A stretch of 64,000 bases of DNA from IMG/VR virus record IMGVR_UViG_3300042691_039133, positions 1 to 64,000 of that record. One strand, written 5' to 3'. Positions 48,497-56,536 of the stretch are shown piece after piece. Numbering within the stretch: the first letter of the stretch is position 1; each line of letters begins with the position of its first letter. This DNA comes from a virus. A program made the position numbers and the translations under genes. Under the pieces are notes generated by a model, which was given only the letters and a program-made list of their open reading frames with translations, was not told the DNA's origin and searched no databases.

Positions 48497-48820
48497 ATGG
48501 CAAAAGAAATTAACGAAAGCTTATTAAGAGAATCTATACAGAATTCAAAAAAGCCTATACTTGTGGATTTTTATGCTACGTGGTGCGGACCGTGTAGAAT
48601 GTCTGAGCCTCTAGTTAAAGAATTTTCCGAAGAGAATTCAGAAATTTTAGACGTTTATAAAGTTGATGTTGACGAAAACGGGGATATAGCACAAGAATAC
48701 GGGATAAAAAGTATTCCTAGTTTTATTCTAATCTATGAAGGAGAAGTTAAACACAAATTAGTAGGAGCTCCAACCAAACAAAAATTAAAGGAATTAATTT
48801 CAGAATATACCCCTAACTAA
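48497..48820 (+). CDS. Thioredoxin
   Basis: The protein has 107 aa, the standard length. The active site W29-C30-G31-P32-C33 lies in VDFYATWCGPCRM, and the cis-Pro segment is GIKSIPSFIL. VDVDENGDIAQEYG and the final helix are also typical. It reduces disulfides in the cytoplasm. Phage thioredoxins may support the phage ribonucleotide reductase or other redox enzymes; none is seen nearby. The stop is immediately followed by the next start (no gap), so it is cotranscribed with the nucleotidyltransferase. Confidence 0.95.
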   Translation: MAKEINESLLRESIQNSKKPILVDFYATWCGPCRMSEPLVKEFSEENSEILDVYKVDVDENGDIAQEYGIKSIPSFILIYEGEVKHKLVGAPTKQKLKELISEYTPN

Positions 48821-49756
48821 ATGGAAAAAGAACGGCTAAGGTTTAATGATTTTTTAAAACTCTTTGAGGGTGGATCTGCTATAAAGACGGCAAGAAAAAT
48901 CAGGGAGGATGAATTTCCTAAAACTTTAGAGAGCATACAAAAAGACCTTCTTCCTCTTTTGGATATAAATTTCGAAAAACTGGGGGAAGAGTATATTATA
49001 ATAGGAAGTATAGGGAAAAAGAAAAATCCTTCTGATGAATCGGGGGATTTGGATTTAGGATACGATGGAAATATATTCTCTAAGAATCAAGGGGTTGAAT
49101 ATAAAGAATGCTCTAAAAAAATATACGAAATTTTAACTTTAAATCTTAAAGATATTCTTGGGTTTGAACCCGAGATAAATTTTTTAAGAGGACTAAATAT
49201 AGTTAGTCTGGGGTGGCCAATATGCGGAAATCCAGAATTAGGAATAGTTCAATTGGATTTAATTCCACTTTCTTCAATGCAATGGGCTAAATTCATTTAT
49301 TATTCCCCAGATTATAGATTCGGAGAGAGTAAATACAAATCTGCTCACAGGAATTGGCTTCTTTCCGCAATTCTTTCCGCAAAAAGAAATGTATTGGCTT
49401 CTGATGAGGAGGGAGAAGTTCTAGATTATGAATCCCCGGTTATAATTCTAAGCGATGGTCTTTATCTAAATACCAAAAGTTTCAGGGGAAAATTAAAAGG
49501 GAGACTTAAGAACCCTAAGAAAATAGCTGGGGAACAGTTTATAACTAACAATCCTCAGGAATTTATAGATTATACTTTAGGTAAAGGGTATAACCAAGAT
49601 CAAATAAAAACTTTTGAATCTCTTTTTAAAATAATAACTTCTCCTAATTTTACAATGAAGGATAAATTGCCGGAAATAAAAGAGAGATTTCTGGAATATA
49701 TGGAAAGAACAGGACTTCCGGTTCCATCCGAAATAAATTACCTACCCTCTAAATAA
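48821..49756 (+). CDS. Pol-beta-type nucleotidyltransferase
   Basis: The protein has 311 aa. The nucleotidyltransferase signature is IIIGSIGKKKNPSDE followed by DLDLGYD: a GS motif, then D-x-D after a 12-residue loop. The third acid is in GIVQLDLIPLS. The rest is helical (SKYKSAHRNWLLSAILSAKR). Such enzymes add a nucleotide to RNA, protein or small molecules; the substrate is not visible. The N-terminus RFNDFLKLFEGG contains a leader-like F..F..[L]xE segment. It is joined to thioredoxin without a gap and followed after 46 bp by an RNA-ligase-like gene, so RNA-end processing is a reasonable idea. Confidence 0.65.
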   Translation: MEKERLRFNDFLKLFEGGSAIKTARKIREDEFPKTLESIQKDLLPLLDINFEKLGEEYIIIGSIGKKKNPSDESGDLDLGYDGNIFSKNQGVEYKECSKKIYEILTLNLKDILGFEPEINFLRGLNIVSLGWPICGNPELGIVQLDLIPLSSMQWAKFIYYSPDYRFGESKYKSAHRNWLLSAILSAKRNVLASDEEGEVLDYESPVIILSDGLYLNTKSFRGKLKGRLKNPKKIAGEQFITNNPQEFIDYTLGKGYNQDQIKTFESLFKIITSPNFTMKDKLPEIKERFLEYMERTGLPVPSEINYLPSK

Positions 49757-49802
49757 TTTTTTTTAACGAAAAAAACCCTATATTTACCAGAAAAGAAATA
49801 AA

Positions 49803-51737
49803 ATGTCAGGAATATCACACCTTTACGATCTATACAACAAAAAAGGACAAGAGTTTATAGAAAAACTGTTCAACACTTACGTTACTGTAAATGAAAAAAT
49901 GGACGGATCAGCTTTTATTTTCGAAAGAAATCTGGAAACCGGAAAATTTAAATTCTATAAGAGAGATCAGAGAAATCCGATAACTATGGTGGATAGGACC
50001 TTAATGAAATATTACGAAGTCCCTATTCAATATATAGAATCTCTCCCTCCTCACATCATAAGTAAAATCCCAAGGGGATGGAAATTTGGTCTTGAATATT
50101 TTTCAAGTCCCCAACCCGTAGAGATAGCATACGATAGAATACCTAAAAATAATTTGATACTTTCTTATGTTCATGTTATAGAAGAGCCGGGGGTTATTTC
50201 CAGAACTATACAGGAAAAAGAAAAACTAGACGAATGGGCGGATCTTTTAGGAGTGGAAAGACCTCCTATTATTTTCCAAGGAGATCTATCCGAAGAACAG
50301 AAACAAAATATTTTAGAATTCTTAAGAACCCCATTCGACGAACTTTTAGCAGAATTTAAAACAAAGAGTTTTGTTAGATTCATAATAGGGATACTAAATC
50401 CCGAATTAAAGAAAACTGCTTTAAACGAAGACCTAGATAAAGCGATAGAGGGAATAGTTTTTAGATTCGGAAGCCCAGAAGGGGGTGATCCCATTCTTTC
50501 TAAAATGGTGGATCCTATATTTACGGAGATGGCTAAGAATAAAGCCGCTAAAAGAAAAGAGGAAAAGCCTAGTGATTTCTTAGGAATAACTCTAATAGAC
50601 GTAATGAATTTCATATTAGAGAGGGGAGTAAAATCTTTTGATTGTAAAGGAGATACTAACGACGAAAGATATGTCTCTTTTATGTCTTCAGTGTTTGTTG
50701 ATTTTCTGGAGCAATATTCTGATATGTACAAAGGAGCAGATTTCCAAGAGCCCGAATACCTAAAAAAAGATGAATTTAGAATAAATAAAAAATTCATAAA
50801 GAATAAAGAAGTTATAAAACATTTAGAAGAAGACGAATCCTTTGAATCACTATTTAAACTCATGCTTAATTCTTTCAGAAAAATAAAAAAGAGAGCAGGG
50901 GGATTAATAAATAAGGGAGCATTGGATCAATTTAATTCTTTAGTAGGGGATATTCAAAATCAAGTGGAAGCTGTAAAAGAATCCCTAGTATTTGAATCTG
51001 ATCTTCCAACTTTTTTAGACTTTAAAAGAAAGAATTCCAATAAAAATAATGTTAACTACGTTACTGAAGAATCCGATTCCGAAAGGGAAGAAGATCCTTT
51101 CTATTCTTATAATGAATTTATATCTGCATTAGAAACTATAGATAACACTAAAAAGCCAAAAACAGATCTAATAGAAGAGGAGAAAGAAGAAAAGGAATTA
51201 AAGGATGTAAATATTCTCATAGGAAGATTCCAGCCATTCCACAATGGACATTTGAAAATGGCTAAGATAATGAAAGAGAAAAACGATCTTCCGTGTATAA
51301 TTGCGGTCGTTCATCCTGGACACAATTCTTCGGGAAAATCCCCATTTGACGAGGATCTAGTTAAGAAATATATGGAGGCCGTTGTTAGAGAAAACGGAGA
51401 TACCCTTTGTGGATTTTTTATAGTGACTAGAGGACTTTTAGGAGTAATATACGGAGCTTCTAAATCCCATGGATTTAATGTGAAAATGATAGGTGCAGGA
51501 GAAGACCGGGAATCTGATTATAAAAAGCAAATAGATTATCTAAAAAAGAATGGGTCTGATTTTCCAAGCGATATGTCGATAATTAAAACCCCTAGAACTA
51601 CCAGTGCAACTGAGGTAAGGGAAAAAATAAAAAATGAGGATTTTACTTCTTTTAAAAAACTAGTTCCCCCTTCTATATCATCACTTTATAATTCTCTAGT
51701 TACTGGAATGAATTCCCACGTAAAAGCAGGAGATTAA
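49803..51737 (+). CDS. RNA-ligase-like / NMN adenylyltransferase-like fusion
   Basis: The protein has 644 aa with two enzyme domains. Residues ~20-270 form a covalent nucleotidyltransferase: NEKMDGSAFIFE (motif I, K32-x-D34-G35), WKFGLEYF, AIEGIVFRFGS (motif IV) and a Lys-rich motif V area near 240-255. Residues ~290-465 are a helical, Glu/Lys-rich linker. Residues ~470-630 hold an HxGH nucleotidylyltransferase: IGRFQPFHNGHLKMAK (474-483 core) and TSATEVREKI (the ISxTxxR element), as in NadM/NadR-type NMN adenylyltransferases. The first domain would seal RNA ends and the second would make NAD from NMN and ATP. The combination in one chain is unusual. All visible catalytic motifs look intact. 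Confidence 0.75.
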   Translation: MSGISHLYDLYNKKGQEFIEKLFNTYVTVNEKMDGSAFIFERNLETGKFKFYKRDQRNPITMVDRTLMKYYEVPIQYIESLPPHIISKIPRGWKFGLEYFSSPQPVEIAYDRIPKNNLILSYVHVIEEPGVISRTIQEKEKLDEWADLLGVERPPIIFQGDLSEEQKQNILEFLRTPFDELLAEFKTKSFVRFIIGILNPELKKTALNEDLDKAIEGIVFRFGSPEGGDPILSKMVDPIFTEMAKNKAAKRKEEKPSDFLGITLIDVMNFILERGVKSFDCKGDTNDERYVSFMSSVFVDFLEQYSDMYKGADFQEPEYLKKDEFRINKKFIKNKEVIKHLEEDESFESLFKLMLNSFRKIKKRAGGLINKGALDQFNSLVGDIQNQVEAVKESLVFESDLPTFLDFKRKNSNKNNVNYVTEESDSEREEDPFYSYNEFISALETIDNTKKPKTDLIEEEKEEKELKDVNILIGRFQPFHNGHLKMAKIMKEKNDLPCIIAVVHPGHNSSGKSPFDEDLVKKYMEAVVRENGDTLCGFFIVTRGLLGVIYGASKSHGFNVKMIGAGEDRESDYKKQIDYLKKNGSDFPSDMSIIKTPRTTSATEVREKIKNEDFTSFKKLVPPSISSLYNSLVTGMNSHVKAGD

Positions 51738-51739
51738 TT

Positions 51740-51747
51740 GATATATA
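51740..51747 (+). promoter_or_regulatory. RATATATAR motif before peptidase gene
   Basis: GATATATA followed by G lies 4 bp before the ATG at 51752, filling most of the 14-bp gap. Confidence 0.4.
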
Positions 51748-51751
51748 GAAT

Positions 51752-52579
51752 ATGAAAAAAATAAAAAACTTTTCAGAATTCTTAAATGAAAATTTTATAG
51801 ATCATTCCTTCTTTTCTAAGATAGGATCTTTAGTTACCGGAGCTAAAAATAGGGAGATGGCTTCATCTTCTACTACTACAGAGACGACACCTAAGGTTTC
51901 TACGTCAACCAGTAGCGAAGTTCCTAAAGCATCGATATCTAGTGAAATAGTAAATTCTAATAAATATTCAGATTTTACTACAGATCCTCTCCAGAATGCA
52001 AAATTGTTAGAGCCTCTTTCTTTTGGCCCCTATAAATGGAAGGGAACCTCTGGAATGCCTATAGATATTTATTTTAAGGGAAATCAACCGATATTTAGGA
52101 AAACCCCAGATGGAAGTACTTATTGCACAGGGTATACATTTTCTGTTGCTTTTGTCACTTGTTTAAATCGGGGTCTTCTTAATGATTTTACCGATGCAGA
52201 TATCCGTAAAATGCAGATAGTTTGGAATTCAGGAGATCCTAAATCCTACCCTAAATTATGTGTAGATGCGATATCGAAACCAATTTCTCCAGCTTTAAAG
52301 TCTTTGGGCGAAGAAGTTACTATAGATGAAGTTCAACCGGGAGATTTTTGCCAGCTGTGGAGAACTTCCGGATCTGGTCATAGCGTTATAGTTATGGAAA
52401 TTGTAGAAAAGAACGGTAAGAAAGTAGGTATAAAATATTACAGCTCTAATGGAACTATAAACAAAGAAACTAAAAGAACTGGACCAGGAGAAAATACAGA
52501 ATATTTTAGTGACAGCGGAGGTACTGTTCTTAGGAAAAATACTTATTATGCTCGATTAAATCAATTAAATCAATCTTAA
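51752..52579 (+). CDS. Capsid-targeted CHAP/NlpC-like cysteine hydrolase (candidate)
   Basis: The protein has 275 aa. The leader MKKIKNFSEFLNE closely resembles the T4 capsid-targeting sequence, with L-N-E as possible gp21 cleavage site. A Ser/Thr-rich spacer (~40-70) follows. Then comes a papain-like/CHAP domain: YCTGYTFSVAF with C125 at a helix start, GDFCQLWRTSGSGHSVIVME with H210 at a strand start, and YYSSNGT as the possible third residue. Such domains cut peptidoglycan amide or peptide bonds. If packaged, it would act at entry; if not, it could serve lysis. It is distinct from the spike, which lacks a lysozyme domain. Confidence 0.65.
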   Translation: MKKIKNFSEFLNENFIDHSFFSKIGSLVTGAKNREMASSSTTTETTPKVSTSTSSEVPKASISSEIVNSNKYSDFTTDPLQNAKLLEPLSFGPYKWKGTSGMPIDIYFKGNQPIFRKTPDGSTYCTGYTFSVAFVTCLNRGLLNDFTDADIRKMQIVWNSGDPKSYPKLCVDAISKPISPALKSLGEEVTIDEVQPGDFCQLWRTSGSGHSVIVMEIVEKNGKKVGIKYYSSNGTINKETKRTGPGENTEYFSDSGGTVLRKNTYYARLNQLNQS

Positions 52580-52590
52580 ATCAATATCAA

Positions 52591-53232
52591 ATGAAAAACA
52601 TATTATATTTCGAAAAATGGAATTTAATGGAGGGAGAAGGGGATCTTAATATCCTCAGTTACGGGATTACAAAAAAACAATTCATCCAAACACCTAGACA
52701 CGATTTGGATACTTACATAGAAGGCCTTACTTTAAAACTTAAAGAAGAAACTGCTTCTAAATCTATTAAAGTTACTCCTAGTAATCCTGTACTATTAGTG
52801 GTAGTTTTTTCTGCTACAAATTGGTCAAAAGACATGATAAAAGAAAGAGATGAATTATACGAAGAGTTTTATAACCTTACGAAAAAAAGATCAACTATAG
52901 GAATCCCGGTAGTTTTTGTAATACAAGAATCTAATTCAGAAATGAAATTTGAGGTTCCATCTATAGACCAGGAAGGAAAAAGTATAGAAAGAACCCCAAT
53001 AGTAATGAATGATGTTTATATTCAAGTTATTGGGAATTCAGATGGGGATTATATAGAAAAGGTGGAAGAAAAATTAAAATTACCAGTTCAAAAATCTAAT
53101 ATAGAAAGAATGGGTCCTTTTGGAACAGACCTTAATAAAGGACTTTTAATCCAGAGAAAACAATACGGGGGAAGCTGTATTATAGGGCATGGTAAGGTTA
53201 TAGGGGATATTATATCCAATATATTTAAATAA
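52591..53232 (+). CDS. Unknown protein with head-targeting-like leader
   Basis: The protein has 213 aa. The start MKNILYFEKWNLME has the spacing of the capsid-targeting leader (F at 7, L-M-E before a Gly). The core alternates strands and helices: NPVLLVVVFSATNWSKDMI, IGIPVVFVIQES, VYIQVIGNSDGDYIEKVEEKL. This suggests an alpha/beta fold of ~190 residues with a possible Rossmann-like order. No catalytic motif is recognised. It lies 11 bp after the peptidase and 15 bp before the SGNH hydrolase, so it belongs to the same cassette. Confidence 0.5.
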   Translation: MKNILYFEKWNLMEGEGDLNILSYGITKKQFIQTPRHDLDTYIEGLTLKLKEETASKSIKVTPSNPVLLVVVFSATNWSKDMIKERDELYEEFYNLTKKRSTIGIPVVFVIQESNSEMKFEVPSIDQEGKSIERTPIVMNDVYIQVIGNSDGDYIEKVEEKLKLPVQKSNIERMGPFGTDLNKGLLIQRKQYGGSCIIGHGKVIGDIISNIFK

Positions 53233-53235
53233 AGG

Positions 53236-53243
53236 AATATATA
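53236..53243 (+). promoter_or_regulatory. RATATATAR motif before SGNH gene
   Basis: AATATATA followed by A, preceded by GG, lies 4 bp before the GTG start at 53248. Confidence 0.4.
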
Positions 53244-53247
53244 AACT

Positions 53248-54597
53248 GTGAAAAATATTAAAAAATTTAAAGATTTTATAAACGAAGGCTTTTTCGATTC
53301 CGAGACTTTAACTAGATTTGGGTCAATAATACTGAATAAAAACTACACAAGCTCTCAGACTTCTCCTTCTACAATTTCTTACACTAATCAGGGGGTAACC
53401 GATAAAAATATGGTCCCGGTTAATAACACAGATCCGAAAAAAATTCTATTTATAGGAGATTCCCATACCTCAATAAAAGATAAAAAAGGAAAAGCTGTAA
53501 CTTACACGTATCCAAATATATTAAAAAAAGAATTAGAACCTAAGGGATACACTATAGATGTTTTAGCTCTAGGAGGAATGACTACGCAATGGATGCTAGA
53601 TAATCTCCCTGGCCAATTAAAAAATAAAAAATACGATAGAGTTTATATCTACGGAGGAGCAAATGATGCTATGAATTCTAGTATAACTCTGGAAAAAGCT
53701 CTTTCCAATATACAAAAAATGGTAGACCTTTCTAGAAATAATGGTGCTGATGTATTCGTAAATCAAGGATATATTATAGAGGGAGAGAAAGGGAGTTTTG
53801 GAAACTGGAAAAAAATGTCAATATCCGGGACTGTTCTTAAAAAACAAGAAGAATGGATTCCCTATGTCGAAAGAAAAAAAGAATTACAAAGAAGAATTCC
53901 ATTAGAAATAAAAAATGCTAATTTCATTGCCCCTTATGATTTAAAGGGAAATACATCTGACGGGATACATGCTAATTCTGAAGGACAAAAAATGGTAGCT
54001 AAAATTTTCTCTGACTCCATAAAAAATACACAGGAAGGATATCAAAGTAGTACATCTTCTACGTATTACACAGCTCCTAGAACAGGGCCTTTACCAAAAT
54101 CCATAACTATAGGGGATTCTTTAGTTCCGTATGTTGCAAAAGGAGCAGGAATTTCCGAAGGTCCTAAAGCTACGGATATAAAAAATAAAGGAAAAAATGG
54201 TCTATGGTTTGGGGGTATTGCAGTAGGGAGTTTATTGAATTTTTCTAAAGATTATAAAAATTCCGATCCAAGTGTCAGAAATGTAGTTATTTCTATAGGA
54301 ACAAATGGAATATTCGGAAGAAGCACAAAGACGATAAAATCCTTAATGGAAAGGTTAAAAGAACTATTCCCGAATGCAAGGGTTTTGGTTGTAAAAGGAG
54401 CATACGGTAGTAAACTCGTTGCTTACCCCGCACTCCAAAAGGTAAGCCAGTCTACTGTAGATGCCTTCTATTCAGACTTTAGTTCTAATGGAGCAATAGT
54501 AATTCCTACCCCAGTAGGTAATGTTATCGATGCTCATGGACATTTACCGGTGTATAAAATTATAGGGGAAGAAATAAAATCAAGACTAAAAGAATAA
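53248..54597 (+). CDS. Double-domain SGNH/GDSL hydrolase with head-targeting-like leader
   Basis: The protein has 449 aa from a GTG start. The start is supported by the leader (M)KNIKKFKDFINE, matching the peptidase gene leader. Domain 1 (~65-260): IGDSH (S72), GGMTT, GGANDA (N139) and SDGIH (D238, H241) give all SGNH blocks. A linker rich in Ser/Thr follows. Domain 2 (~283-449): IGDSL (S291), SIGTNG (N353) and DAHGHLPVY (D428, H432), a second and more diverged SGNH copy. SGNH enzymes hydrolyse esters, often deacetylating polysaccharides. Acting in the head or at the cell envelope on entry is inferred from the leader. Confidence 0.75.
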   Translation: MKNIKKFKDFINEGFFDSETLTRFGSIILNKNYTSSQTSPSTISYTNQGVTDKNMVPVNNTDPKKILFIGDSHTSIKDKKGKAVTYTYPNILKKELEPKGYTIDVLALGGMTTQWMLDNLPGQLKNKKYDRVYIYGGANDAMNSSITLEKALSNIQKMVDLSRNNGADVFVNQGYIIEGEKGSFGNWKKMSISGTVLKKQEEWIPYVERKKELQRRIPLEIKNANFIAPYDLKGNTSDGIHANSEGQKMVAKIFSDSIKNTQEGYQSSTSSTYYTAPRTGPLPKSITIGDSLVPYVAKGAGISEGPKATDIKNKGKNGLWFGGIAVGSLLNFSKDYKNSDPSVRNVVISIGTNGIFGRSTKTIKSLMERLKELFPNARVLVVKGAYGSKLVAYPALQKVSQSTVDAFYSDFSSNGAIVIPTPVGNVIDAHGHLPVYKIIGEEIKSRLKE

Positions 54598-54599
54598 GA

Positions 54600-55130
54600 A
54601 TGAAAAATTTATTAAATTTTAAAGGATGGGAAGGTATGAACGAATCTGATGGATTCGGAACTTCTCCTTTCCTTTTAGTGAAAGAAAAAGATCAATATAA
54701 TTACTTCTTCAATCTAGAAGGAAAAAAGGAGGACAAAGGGTTTCATCTAATAGTAGGAAAATATTCAGAAAAAGAAGTTATATCAGGATCTAAAAATTCT
54801 TATTGTGTACTAGGACTTTATGGTATAGCACACGAGTTAATAGACGATATAGCTATAGATAAAGCCGAGATACCTTCTTCCAATAATCAAAAATTTAAAG
54901 TGGACGAAAGCGAAATCTCTAGAATTTTAGAATGTGTTTCCAAATGCGTTTTAGACTACTTGGAAAAGAATTCTAAAGTTAGCCGAATATATGATGAAAT
55001 TCAAGAAACTTTATTCCTTAAAGGGAAAGGAAGCTATTTAGAATATATGAAATCTGTAATAGGACCGGTTATTGGAGATTGGGCTATCCAAGAGGGAAGC
55101 GATAAAAATTCAGTTTTAATTAGTAGATAA
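54600..55130 (+). CDS. Unknown protein with head-targeting-like leader
   Basis: The protein has 176 aa. Its start, MKNLLNFKGWEGMNE, is like that of the gene at 52591 (MKNILYFEKWNLME), though the cleavage triplet would be M-N-E. The body is mixed alpha/beta with FHLIVGKYSEKEVISG and a helix LECVSKCVLDYLEKNSK. No known motif is seen. It starts 2 bp after the SGNH hydrolase, so the two are coupled. It may be another internal head protein. Confidence 0.45.
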   Translation: MKNLLNFKGWEGMNESDGFGTSPFLLVKEKDQYNYFFNLEGKKEDKGFHLIVGKYSEKEVISGSKNSYCVLGLYGIAHELIDDIAIDKAEIPSSNNQKFKVDESEISRILECVSKCVLDYLEKNSKVSRIYDEIQETLFLKGKGSYLEYMKSVIGPVIGDWAIQEGSDKNSVLISR

Positions 55131-55193
55131 AAGAAACATTTTTCAACTTATGTCATATAAATTCTGTAATTTTAATAATAAACACAGTAACAC

Positions 55194-55367
55194 ATGGAAA
55201 AGTTCGAAGAACTAGTAGCTCTACTAGAACAAACAAGAGCAGATGCAGAGAAATTTTTTGAAAAAGGAAACGACTCAGCAGGTACAAGAGTTAGAGTTGC
55301 AATGCAAAAATTAAAAGCAGTTGCACAAGATTTAAGAGTAGAAATTCAAGAAGCTAAAAAGAAGTAA
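55194..55367 (+). CDS. Histone H1-like DNA-binding protein (Hc1 type)
   Basis: The protein has 57 aa, starting MEKFEELVALLEQTRADAEK and continuing FFEKGNDSAGTRVRVAMQKL, then KAVAQDLRVEIQEAKKK. The 'KF..lv.l.e...aDaEkF..KGN..AGTR.R.Amq.LK..aq..R.evqe.K' pattern is that of the histone H1-like Hc1 proteins common in Bacteroidota. It probably binds DNA nonspecifically. A phage copy could compact phage DNA or act on the host nucleoid. The 63-bp gap upstream lacks the ATATATA motif and instead contains TATAAA (55156-55161). It is followed 3 bp later by the next small gene. Confidence 0.8.
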   Translation: MEKFEELVALLEQTRADAEKFFEKGNDSAGTRVRVAMQKLKAVAQDLRVEIQEAKKK

Positions 55368-55370
55368 GAA

Positions 55371-55583
55371 ATGAGTTATTACCTAGTAAAAACAAGTTTT
55401 GAAACTGGAGAAGTTACCAAAAAAGGGGAAACCATTCAGAAGACAGCTGAATTTTTAGTTTCTGGAGAATCTGTTCTGGAAGTTGAAAAGAAGATTGCAG
55501 AGTATTTAAGAGGAAGTATCGGTGGTTATGAAACTACTAGAATTTCTAAAACAAAGATCGAAGCAGTCGTACATGAAATTTAA
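55371..55583 (+). CDS. Small DUF4494-like protein
   Basis: The protein has 70 aa. SYYLVKTSFETGEVTKKGET, AEFLVSGESVLEVEKKIAEYL and TRISKTKIEAVV give a beta-alpha-beta layout that resembles the short DUF4494 proteins of Bacteroidota and their phages; this is from memory of the pattern and not confirmed. Function is unknown. It lies 3 bp after the histone-like gene and 2 bp before the next, so the three form one small operon. Confidence 0.5.
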   Translation: MSYYLVKTSFETGEVTKKGETIQKTAEFLVSGESVLEVEKKIAEYLRGSIGGYETTRISKTKIEAVVHEI

Positions 55584-55585
55584 AA

Positions 55586-55831
55586 ATGGGAAAAGACGCT
55601 AAAAAGTCGGAGACTAAATTTTATGCACCACCACAATCCCCGGTAGCTATACAGCCCGGGGATACTGGTTTTAAAATGGTCGGACAGAATTATAACAGAT
55701 TCATATGGACCTTTAATGATTGGTATAAAGCCAAAAAGAAAATCATAAACCCGGATAAAAACTGGGATTTATCTTCCAAGCCAATCACAAATAAAGAATG
55801 GGAAGATAAAGGTAAAGATCTCTATTTATAA
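55586..55831 (+). CDS. Small protein, unknown
   Basis: The protein has 81 aa. It has a Lys-rich start, a Pro-rich segment (FYAPPQSPVAIQPGDTGFKM) and an aromatic-rich middle (YNRFIWTFNDWYKAKKKI). No family is recognised. It is probably the last gene of the histone-like operon, since a 26-bp gap with a RATATATAR motif follows. Confidence 0.5.
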   Translation: MGKDAKKSETKFYAPPQSPVAIQPGDTGFKMVGQNYNRFIWTFNDWYKAKKKIINPDKNWDLSSKPITNKEWEDKGKDLYL

Positions 55832-55843
55832 TTTTTTTATAGT

Positions 55844-55851
55844 GATATATA
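55844..55851 (+). promoter_or_regulatory. RATATATAR motif (candidate late promoter)
   Basis: GATATATA followed by G lies 6 bp before the ATG at 55858, in a 26-bp gap. Confidence 0.45.
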
Positions 55852-55857
55852 GTTCAG

Positions 55858-56529
55858 ATGGATTCTATCAATAACTATATAAATCAGATGAATAGAAACG
55901 GAGGAATAAGTTCTTTCGGTTCTGTTGAAGATCTAATAAGAACTTCTCTAGGGGGATCTTTCATAGATAAAAACCCTCCTAAGGAAGAGGAGAAAATTGA
56001 AGCCGAAATAGAAATTCCTCGGGATGAAGAAATTGAGGAAATAATAAATTCTTCTGTACAAAGGTTAAAAAATTTCGATCCTTCTACATACAAGAAAAAA
56101 CCTACTTCTTTTCAGAGGGAAGAACCGGAATCTCCAAAAGATTTATATAGAGAAGAGATCAAGGAAATAAAAATACCAAAAAAACAAGAAACGGTTTCTT
56201 CTAAAATAAGTAATTACTATCCTTTCTATAGGGATATAGAAGAAGTTTTTGAATGTAAAGTTACCATAGAGGGAACAGCTTCGAATTCTATAGTTAGACT
56301 CTTATTAGAAACAGAAACTTGGGATGTAATATTTCAAGGAAAAATCAAAAAGGATGGAATATGTTCAATTCCAATAAAAAAACTTTCTTTATTCCCGGTC
56401 GGAACAATCGGAAAAGCGACACTAGAAGTTATTGTAGATGATATTCTTTTTACGCCTTGGGAAAATCCATTTAGAATAGAGGAATCTAAGAAAGTGGAAG
56501 TAGAGGTGTTTAAGAGAAGAACAAAATAA
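55858..56529 (+). CDS. Virion-type protein with C-terminal beta domain, unknown
   Basis: The protein has 223 aa. Residues 1-~125 are disordered and charged (PPKEEEKIEAEIEIPRDEE). Residues ~130-215 form a compact beta domain: EVFECKVTIEGTASNSIVRL, WDVIFQGKIKKDGICSIPI, ATLEVIVDDILFTPW. This could be a prohead or structural accessory domain. I do not recognise a named family. It precedes the collagen-like fibre gene by 7 bp. Confidence 0.5.
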   Translation: MDSINNYINQMNRNGGISSFGSVEDLIRTSLGGSFIDKNPPKEEEKIEAEIEIPRDEEIEEIINSSVQRLKNFDPSTYKKKPTSFQREEPESPKDLYREEIKEIKIPKKQETVSSKISNYYPFYRDIEEVFECKVTIEGTASNSIVRLLLETETWDVIFQGKIKKDGICSIPIKKLSLFPVGTIGKATLEVIVDDILFTPWENPFRIEESKKVEVEVFKRRTK

Positions 56530-56536
56530 CTATTAG

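Noticed and set aside
50171-50863. 230-aa open frame on the - strand
   Set aside because: It lies wholly inside the intact RNA ligase/NMNAT gene, which has clear motifs; the antisense product is Ser/Leu-rich as expected for a shadow frame.
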